Assembly (NCBI GenBank): GCA_020430675.1
Contig: JAGQJJ010000357.1
Coordinates: 1-5,127, forward strand
Reading direction: 5' to 3'
From: Myxococcales bacterium
GTDB taxonomy: Bacteria > Myxococcota > Bradymonadia > UBA7976 > UBA1532
Length of the DNA: 5,127 nt
Position numbers and translations under genes: made by a program. Below the pieces are notes generated by a model. That model did no database searches and was not told the DNA's origin. It saw only the letters and a list, made by a program, of their open reading frames with translations. Shown piece after piece: positions 1 through 5,127 of this stretch (position 1 is the stretch's first letter; each line of letters begins with the position of its first letter).

Positions 1-3000
1 CGATCAGTCGCGAAGCGTCCACATCGGCGAGCTGCATCTCATCGAGCAGCCGCGTCGTCTCGCTGAGGTGATGGTCGAACGCCGCCCAATCGCCAGCGTG
101 CGCGTTGACCACGACCAGGGCCGCGTGGCACGGCGCCAGCGCCGCCCACCGCTGCTGCGCGAGGAAACGCGCGCGCGCCACGTCGAGCAAGGGTCGCGCC
201 TCTTCGCAGCGGCCCGCTTCGACCAGCGTCAGCCCCAGGTTCACCCGAGCGTACTCGGCATTGGCCGCGCCCATGCTGTCCCAAAGCTGCAACGCCGCGC
301 GGTAATGCTCGGCAGCGGCGGTCAGGTCGCCCTCCAACCGCGCACACTCGCCGTCCATATTGCGCGTCGCCGCCAGCGCGTTGCGGGCCCCGGCCGACTG
401 AAAGGCCAGCCGCGCTTCATCGAGGTGCGCCCGCGCGACGCTGATCTGACCCGCCTGCATACGCACCCGGCTCAACCCGAACTCGCAGCGCCCGGTGCCG
501 AAGGCGTCGCCGCTGGCCGCGAAGCTGGCGCGGGCGCTCTCGAAGAACTCGGCGGCTCGGTCGCGATGCCCGCCGCGAAGCTGAATGATGCCCAGCTCCT
601 CATTGCAGCGCGCGCGCAGGCTCTCGTCGTCGCCCGCCCGCGTCAGCGCGCCGCGCAGCAGCGCCTCGGCCTGACCAAGCTGGCCCTGCTCCTTGTTGAG
701 CACGCCCTGTTCGAGCAGCGTCGCCCCTTGCAGCCGCTGCCAGCCATGGGTGCGCGCGCCGATCTGCGCCCGCTCGGCAAACTGCGCCGCTTCGTCGGGC
801 TGACCCAGCATGCGCGCCAGCCGGCTGTGCAACAGCCAGCCTTCGCCCCAGTTTGTGTCGCTCGCCGGCAGCTCGCCCATCGCGTCGTCCCAGCGGTCGA
901 GCAGCTCGGTGGCGCTGGCGTAGTCGCCTTCGTTCAGCCGCAACCCGGCCGCCGAGAGCAGATGCGGCACCGCCTGCTGGCGCTCGCCGGCTTCGAGCAG
1001 ATGCCGTGCCACGCGCTCGTCGGTGCGCGGCCCGCGCTGGCGCGCGATCACGCGGGCGCAGGTGCGATGGTGCAGGCGCAGGCGCCCGGCCAGGCGTGCG
1101 CGCTGCACGATGGCCTCGCGCAGCATGCCGTGGGCAAACGACCACCGCACCTCGGGGCCCTCGGCGCCGTGGCGGGCCAGCGCGGCGTCGATCAGCGCCT
1201 CGACCAGCCCCGCGTCGGGCATCAGGCCGGCTGAAAGGCAGGCCAGCCGCCATTCGGCGCCGCTGACGTGCAGGCCGAGCACCGCCGCCAGCTCCAGCGC
1301 GCGGGCGTCGCCGAGCGATCGGCGCTCCAGCAGTTGTTCGATGCGCGCCTGCCACACCGCGCCGATATCGGGCGGCAACGCCTGGGTCGCACCGGGGCGC
1401 AGCCGGAAGCCGCCGGGCGTCGCGGTCAGCACGCCGCGCTGCACGAAGTCGCCCACGAGCTGCACCGCAAACAGCGCGTTGCCCGCGGTGCGCTCCTCGA
1501 TGCTGCGGGCCAGGGGGCTCTCCAGGCCGAGCAGCGCTTCGAGCAGGGCCGAGCGGTCGCCCTCGGCGATGGGGCCGATGGGCACTTCGACCGCGCCCTG
1601 GGCCAGCAAGGTGCCCAGCCGATCGGTCGTGTCCGGCCGCTCGGCGAGCGCGTCGTCGCGCACCGTCAGCACAAAGAGCGCGGGGAACGGGTCGGTGGCC
1701 TGCGCTTCGAGCACATGGCTCGTGAACTCAAGCGCGCGGCGGCTCCACTGCACGTCGTCGAGCATCACCAGCACCGGGCGCTCTTCGCTCAGCCGGGCGA
1801 GGAAGCGGCGCACCACCGCGTAGTGCTCGTCAGGCCGCCCGAAGGTGACCCCGCCGGTGCTGGCGCGCGCGTCGTTGGGCGTGGGCGCGATGATCTCGGC
1901 CAGCGCGCCGGCGGCGTTGGGCTCGCGCGCGTCGAGCAGGCCCAGCATGCGGTCGACATGCTCGACCAGCTCCTCGCGCGGCAGCTCCACGCAGCGCAGC
2001 GTGCGCTCCAGCATGCCCGGCAGCCCCTGACCCGGACCTTCGACCGCGCCGTGCACCGCGCGCAGCGAGTTGGCCGCGCCCAGCTCGTCGGCGCGCTCCA
2101 GCAGCCACTCGGCGAGGCGGCTCTTGCCAAAACCCGACGGCCCGCGCAGCACCAACGCGCGCGCCGAGCCCTCGGCGTCGACCGCGCGCAGCGTCGACCA
2201 CAGCAGGTCGCGCTCGGCCTCGCGGCCGATGAACGGTACGCGGCGCAGGCCGAAGAGGCCCAACCCCACGCCGCGCAGCACGCCGGGTTCGACGGTCTCT
2301 TCGCCGCGCCAGTCCTCGGGCACCGGGCGCCGTGGCTGGCGCTCGGCCTCGGCCGACGCGGGCATCGGCCCGGTATCGAGCAGCGCCGCCTCGATGAACG
2401 AGGGCGGGTGGGTGTCGACGAAGGTGCGCGTATACTCGGCGCTGGCCCCTGGCCCCACCGGCACCGAGTCGATCGACATGACGAGGTCGAGCTCGGGCAG
2501 CGACCGCAGCGCGTGCGCCGCGTCGGCCGCCTTGCGAAAGCGCGCTTCCGGCGTCTTGGCCAGCAGGCGTGCGACAAACGGTCCGAAGCCTTCGGGCAGC
2601 GAGATGCGCGGGGTCAGCGCCGGGATGGGCGCGGTGACGTGCGCCATCATCGTCGCCAGCGGGCGCTCGCCCTGCTCAAAAGGCGCCCGGCCGCAGGCGA
2701 TCTCGTAGGCGATGCAGCCCAGGGCGTACAGATCGGTCCACGGCCCCTGGGCCCAGGGCAGGCCGCGCACCTGCTCGGGCGCCATGTAATTGGGCGTGCC
2801 GACCATGCCCTCGGTGCCCACAACCTCCCACTCCAACGTGGTGCTGACCCCCACCACGGCCAGCGAGGCGGGCGCGTGGCTGGCAAACATCGCGTGGGCC
2901 ACCCCGAAGTCGGTGAGCTTCACGCGGGCGCCGTCGATGGTCCACAGGATGTTGTCGGGCTTCAGGTCGCGGTGCACCAGGCCGCGCGCGTGGGCGTGGG

Positions 3001-3391
3001 CCAGCGCGTCGAGCAGATCGAGCAGCACCGTGCGCAGGCCGGGCCAGCCGCGGGTGAGGTCGTGCACGTCGAGCCGCACGCCCAGCCGCTCCATCGCGAG
3101 GTAGAGCCCGCCGTCCGGCAGCGCGCCGTTGGCCTCGATCGCGGTCGAGGTGTCGATGCGGCCAAAGTCGTAGACCCGCGCGATGCCCGGGTGCTGCATG
3201 CCGGCCATGGCTCGCGCTTCGTTGCGGAAGGCCGCCTGAAACCGGGGCTTGAGCGCGCGGCTGTCGGTGATGACCTTGACCGCGACCGCTTCGCCGCCCG
3301 CGCGATGGCGCGCGGCCCAGACCTCGCCCATACCGCCCCGCCCGATCGGGTCGATGAGGTCGAAAGGGCCGAGGCGGAGCGGGCCAATCAT
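1..3391 (-). CDS. Serine/threonine protein kinase fused to STAND (AAA_16-like) ATPase and TPR array, C-terminus beyond window
   Basis: Predicted cytoplasmic signalling kinase; its substrate is unknown. The frame is open for 1130 codons from the ATG at 3391 to the left edge. The kinase domain (about 10-295) has the glycine loop IGRGGMGEV (16-24), VAVK with Lys39, the helix-C Glu58, HRDLKPDN (140-147, catalytic Asp142), DFG (161-163) and APE (204-206), so it should be active. As an RD kinase it is probably controlled by activation-loop phosphorylation. A linker carries DWR (360-362) and GLGLFGLR (376-383) just before FIGRE (387-391). The ATPase has Walker A GPSGFGKS (417-424, Lys423), Walker B LVMLDD (541-546) and GNALF (637-641), followed by a helical region with FAH (752-754). 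From about 800 onward there are roughly eight TPR-like units of about 40 residues. The family resembles PknK-like kinases, where the ATPase-TPR part is thought to sense ligands or partners. The ATG is the first ATG, GTG or TTG after the preceding gene's stop and sits 15 residues before the glycine loop, but it has no clear Shine-Dalgarno. The visible part shows no membrane segment and no frameshift. Confidence 0.95.
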   Translation of the reverse strand, partial: MIGPLRLGPFDLIDPIGRGGMGEVWAARHRAGGEAVAVKVITDSRALKPRFQAAFRNEARAMAGMQHPGIARVYDFGRIDTSTAIEANGALPDGGLYLAMERLGVRLDVHDLTRGWPGLRTVLLDLLDALAHAHARGLVHRDLKPDNILWTIDGARVKLTDFGVAHAMFASHAPASLAVVGVSTTLEWEVVGTEGMVGTPNYMAPEQVRGLPWAQGPWTDLYALGCIAYEIACGRAPFEQGERPLATMMAHVTAPIPALTPRISLPEGFGPFVARLLAKTPEARFRKAADAAHALRSLPELDLVMSIDSVPVGPGASAEYTRTFVDTHPPSFIEAALLDTGPMPASAEAERQPRRPVPEDWRGEETVEPGVLRGVGLGLFGLRRVPFIGREAERDLLWSTLRAVDAEGSARALVLRGPSGFGKSRLAEWLLERADELGAANSLRAVHGAVEGPGQGLPGMLERTLRCVELPREELVEHVDRMLGLLDAREPNAAGALAEIIAPTPNDARASTGGVTFGRPDEHYAVVRRFLARLSEERPVLVMLDDVQWSRRALEFTSHVLEAQATDPFPALFVLTVRDDALAERPDTTDRLGTLLAQGAVEVPIGPIAEGDRSALLEALLGLESPLARSIEERTAGNALFAVQLVGDFVQRGVLTATPGGFRLRPGATQALPPDIGAVWQARIEQLLERRSLGDARALELAAVLGLHVSGAEWRLACLSAGLMPDAGLVEALIDAALARHGAEGPEVRWSFAHGMLREAIVQRARLAGRLRLHHRTCARVIARQRGPRTDERVARHLLEAGERQQAVPHLLSAAGLRLNEGDYASATELLDRWDDAMGELPASDTNWGEGWLLHSRLARMLGQPDEAAQFAERAQIGARTHGWQRLQGATLLEQGVLNKEQGQLGQAEALLRGALTRAGDDESLRARCNEELGIIQLRGGHRDRAAEFFESARASFAASGDAFGTGRCEFGLSRVRMQAGQISVARAHLDEARLAFQSAGARNALAATRNMDGECARLEGDLTAAAEHYRAALQLWDSMGAANAEYARVNLGLTLVEAGRCEEARPLLDVARARFLAQQRWAALAPCHAALVVVNAHAGDWAAFDHHLSETTRLLDEMQLADVDASRLI

Positions 3392-3442
3392 GGCCGGAGA
3401 ATGGACCAGACGGCAGCGGAGGGAAAGGGCCGTGGCCCGAAT

Positions 3443-3459
3443 GCGCGCGGGGTGCGCGC
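3443..3459. other. GC-only hairpin between the secreted-protein and kinase genes
   Basis: GCGCGC (3443-3448) and GCGCGC (3454-3459) flank a five-base loop. In the minus-strand transcript this gives a six-pair stem starting five bases after the secreted-protein stop codon. No U-tract follows. A second small stem, GGGC-CACG-GCCC, lies just downstream and is followed by TTTCCC. These may slow read-through into the kinase gene or protect the upstream mRNA end, but such stems also arise by chance in DNA this GC-rich. Confidence 0.2.
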
Positions 3460-3464
3460 CGCGA

Positions 3465-3941
3465 TCAGGGCTGGGTGGGGTTGGGCTCGATGAGGCTGTC
3501 GGGCACGACCTTGGCGACGTCGTGGATCGAGTCGGGCTGCACCTGCGCGATGTCCTTCCACTTGCCGCCGACGATCTGGCTGGCCGCCGGCACCTTGGCA
3601 TCGCTCGGCGGGATCCACTTCGGGTGCGTCTTCTTGAGCGCGGTCATATCGGGCGCCTTGGGTTTGCGCTGCGCGATCTCCTGCGCGTCGGCGAGGATCT
3701 TGAGCGCATTGGCGAGGTCGCCCCCGCGGCGCGCCTGCTGCGTCGCCCGCGCCGCGACCACCGCGTTGCGCAGCGGCACGCGCAGATCCTTGTTGGTCGC
3801 CGCGGCGGTGTCGAGCTTGGCGATTTCTGCGACCACGGCGGTCAGCTTGTCACGCACTTCGGTGTCGCTGCCCTGAGCCCAGGCAGCCAAAGGGAGGAGG
3901 AAGGCGAGGGCCAGCAGGCCCGAGACGAGTCGTCGAGTCAT
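3465..3941 (-). CDS. Small secreted/periplasmic protein of unknown function
   Basis: I do not recognise this 158-residue protein. The N-terminus is a classical Sec signal peptide: MTRR, then a hydrophobic core rich in Leu and Ala (about residues 5-20), ending in AWA followed by Gln-Gly, so signal peptidase I should cut near residue 22. There is no lipobox and no cysteine anywhere, which argues against a lipoprotein and against disulfides. The mature part begins with an Ala/Leu/Lys/Glu-rich region (about 25-93) that looks like two or three amphipathic helices. It ends in a Pro/Lys-rich, probably extended tail with a loose duplicated element, PDSIHDV and PDSLIEP. The ATG at 3941 is well supported by GGAG seven bases upstream and by the placement of the signal peptide. 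It lies 86 bases after hflX and 73 bases before the kinase gene, on the same strand. It could be a periplasmic accessory or scaffold protein, but no function is shown by the sequence. Confidence 0.85.
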   Translation of the reverse strand: MTRRLVSGLLALAFLLPLAAWAQGSDTEVRDKLTAVVAEIAKLDTAAATNKDLRVPLRNAVVAARATQQARRGGDLANALKILADAQEIAQRKPKAPDMTALKKTHPKWIPPSDAKVPAASQIVGGKWKDIAQVQPDSIHDVAKVVPDSLIEPNPTQP

Positions 3942-3948
3942 GACGCTT

Positions 3949-3952
3949 CTCC
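3949..3952 (-). promoter_or_regulatory. Ribosome binding site of the secreted-protein gene
   Basis: On the minus strand, GGAG (within CTGGAGAAG) lies seven bases before the ATG at 3941. This is a normal Shine-Dalgarno spacing, and it fixes the start so that the signal peptide is complete. The large kinase gene downstream has no comparable sequence before its ATG. Confidence 0.75.
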
Positions 3953-3969
3953 AGATGACGAAACGGTCG

Positions 3970-3995
3970 CGGTGAGCATAGCGGCGGCCTCACCG
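3970..3995. other. 7-bp inverted repeat between hflX and the secreted-protein gene
   Basis: CGGTGAG (3970-3976) and CTCACCG (3989-3995) are perfect reverse complements separated by 12 bases. In the minus-strand transcript the hairpin would form 32 bases after the hflX stop and about 18 bases upstream of the Shine-Dalgarno of the next gene. No run of T follows; the nearest is TTT in CCGTTTCG. It is therefore not a standard intrinsic terminator. It could be a weak attenuator, a regulator-binding dyad or chance. Confidence 0.3.
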
Positions 3996-4027
3996 GGAAG
4001 CGAGAACTTCACCGGCAGGCTGCATAT

Positions 4028-5127
4028 TCAAGGCTCGGACGAAGTTTGTGCCTTTTGCCAGAGGCGGGACTCCATGGCCATCAGCAAGGGCCGCAGCGTC
4101 GCGCGTTCGAGGGCGCTGACGCCAAACGCCTCATGCAGGCGGCAGATGTTCTCCGCCACCGCCGGTTCGAGCAGATCCACCTTGTTGAGCACGCGCAGGC
4201 GCGGTTTGTCGAGCAGGTCGAGCTCGGCGAGGATGCGCTCGACCGAGGCGATCTGCTCGCGCATGCGCGGATCGGCGATGTCGATCACATGCAGCAGCAG
4301 GTCGGCCTCGTGCGCTTCTTCGAGCGTGGCCTTGAACGCGCTGATGAGGTCTTCGGGCAGGTCGCGGATGAAGCCGACCGTGTCGATGATGACCAGCTCG
4401 CGATCCTCGGGGAAGCGCAGGCGTCGCGTGGTGACGTCGAGCGTGGCGAAGAGCTTGTCTTCGGTGAGCACCTCGCTCTGCGTGACCGCGTTGAAGAGGG
4501 TGCTCTTGCCCGCATTGGTATAGCCGACGATGGCCACGACCGGCACCGAGCGCGCGCTGCGGCGCCCGCGGCGCGTGCGGCGCTGCACCTCGGCCTGTTC
4601 GAGCTGGCGCGCGATCCAGACGATGCGGTCGCGCACGCGGCGGCGATCCATCTCCAGCTTCGTCTCACCCGGGCCGCGCCCGCCGATGCCGCCCATCAGC
4701 CGCGAGAACGCGGTGGTCTTGTGGGCCAGCCGGGGCAGCAGATACTTGAGCTGCGCCAGCTCAACCGCCAGCTTGCCCTCATGGGTGTGGGCGCGCTGGG
4801 CGAAGATGTCGAGGATGAGCTGGCTGCGGTCGATGACCTTCACATCGGTCGCGTCAGCGATGGCGCGCACCTGGTTGGGGCTGAGCGGCTGGTCGAAGAT
4901 GACCAGCTCGCAGTCGAGCTGCATGGTGCGCAGCAAGAGCTCGTCGAGCTTGCCCTTGCCCATCACATACTTCGGATCCATGCGCGGCTTGCGCTGCACC
5001 AACGCATCGACGATGACCACGCCTGCGCTGTGGGCCAGCTCGCTCAGCTCGCGCAGGGCATCGGCGGGTTCGATGTCATCGTCGGGCAGGCTGACATGCA
5101 CCGCGATGGCGCGCGTGCGGCCCTCGG
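4028..5127 (-). CDS. hflX: GTPase HflX, N-terminus beyond window
   Basis: HflX is a cytoplasmic GTPase of the TRAFAC/Obg-HflX group. It binds the 50S subunit and splits stalled, hibernating or heat-damaged 70S ribosomes. About 366 residues are visible. The N-terminal HflX domain shows the typical GKGKLDEL, FDQPLSPNQ and LDIFAQRAHTHEGKL stretches. The family signature GGIGGRGPGETKLEMDRR follows (around 4640-4695), then a basic coiled-coil linker. The G domain has G1 GYTNAGKST (4499-4525), G3 DTVGF (4370-4384), G4 NKVD (4175-4186) and a G5 Ser-Ala pair (4112-4117). The GTG at 5101 could be read as a start, but the frame continues upstream as EGRTRAIAV, which matches the beta strand before this point in other HflX proteins. 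The gene therefore almost certainly starts outside the window. The protein ends only about 30 residues after G5, so it lacks the C-terminal domain of the E. coli protein. Confidence 0.95.
   Translation of the reverse strand, partial: EGRTRAIAVHVSLPDDDIEPADALRELSELAHSAGVVIVDALVQRKPRMDPKYVMGKGKLDELLLRTMQLDCELVIFDQPLSPNQVRAIADATDVKVIDRSQLILDIFAQRAHTHEGKLAVELAQLKYLLPRLAHKTTAFSRLMGGIGGRGPGETKLEMDRRRVRDRIVWIARQLEQAEVQRRTRRGRRSARSVPVVAIVGYTNAGKSTLFNAVTQSEVLTEDKLFATLDVTTRRLRFPEDRELVIIDTVGFIRDLPEDLISAFKATLEEAHEADLLLHVIDIADPRMREQIASVERILAELDLLDKPRLRVLNKVDLLEPAVAENICRLHEAFGVSALERATLRPLLMAMESRLWQKAQTSSEP

Noticed and set aside
68..1234. 388-codon open reading frame on the plus strand opposite the TPR region
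   Set aside because: It has the same codon-register artefact. It ends exactly where the kinase gene uses a rare TCA serine codon, and the protein is low-complexity Arg/Ala/Gln without family resemblance.
2647..2710. Possible frameshift in the kinase gene near the end of the kinase domain
   Set aside because: A first reading seemed to run into TGA after CGGCGC. Re-reading the bases (CGG GCG CCT TTT GAG) shows that the frame continues cleanly into the C-terminal kinase helices and the ATPase.
1268..3493. 741-codon open reading frame on the plus strand opposite the kinase gene
   Set aside because: It lies in exact codon register with the kinase gene, so its stops correspond to TTA, CTA or TCA codons in the kinase. 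These are almost never used in DNA this GC-rich. The predicted protein is Arg/Gln/His/Ala-rich with no domain, whereas the minus strand encodes complete kinase and ATPase motifs.
3976..3981. TATGCT on the minus strand as a -10 promoter element for the secreted-protein gene
   Set aside because: Four of six bases match the consensus, but no acceptable -35 hexamer lies 16-18 bases upstream, so the promoter call is not supported.
3249..4523. Plus-strand 424-codon frame crossing all three genes
   Set aside because: It overlaps well-supported genes on the other strand, changes composition along its length (Ser/Arg-rich at the end) and has no recognisable domain.
5099..5101. GTG at 5101 as the start of hflX
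   Set aside because: The frame stays open upstream and encodes EGRTRAIAV, which fits the first beta strand of HflX. This GTG is most likely an internal valine codon.

Overview
The window is GC-rich bacterial DNA with G or C at nearly all third codon positions. It carries three genes, all on the minus strand. Read in the direction of transcription, from the high-coordinate end, the order is: the 3' part of an HflX-type ribosome-associated GTPase (open at the right edge), a small secreted protein of unknown function, and a very large serine/threonine protein kinase with an attached STAND-type ATPase and TPR array (open at the left edge). Multi-domain kinase-ATPase-TPR proteins, high GC and this domain-junction style point to Myxococcota (myxobacteria or a relative such as Bradymonadales). 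That assignment is an inference from gene style, not from a marker gene.

Region by region: 5127-4028 is hflX, with all G motifs and the GGIGGRGPGET signature. 4027-3942 is a short intergenic stretch with a 7-bp inverted repeat, then a good Shine-Dalgarno sequence. 3941-3465 is a 158-residue protein with a clear signal peptide. 3464-3392 is a 73-base gap with a small GC hairpin and no obvious ribosome binding site. 3391-1 is a single uninterrupted reading frame of 1130 codons with no stop in the window. It encodes kinase (about residues 10-295), linker (296-384), AAA_16/STAND ATPase (385-640), helical region (640-800) and about eight TPR-like units (800-1130). Its C-terminus lies beyond the left edge.

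The three genes are co-directional with gaps of 86 and 73 bases, so read-through is possible, but nothing in the sequence proves an operon or a shared pathway. HflX acts on stalled ribosomes in the cytoplasm. The small protein should be exported. The kinase should be a cytoplasmic signalling protein, since no membrane segment is seen in the visible part. The most interesting content is the kinase-STAND-TPR protein, with its unusually long activation segment, and the uncharacterised secreted protein next to it. I found no mobile element, CRISPR array, RNA gene or clear novel system. Long plus-strand reading frames opposite the kinase are codon-composition artefacts.
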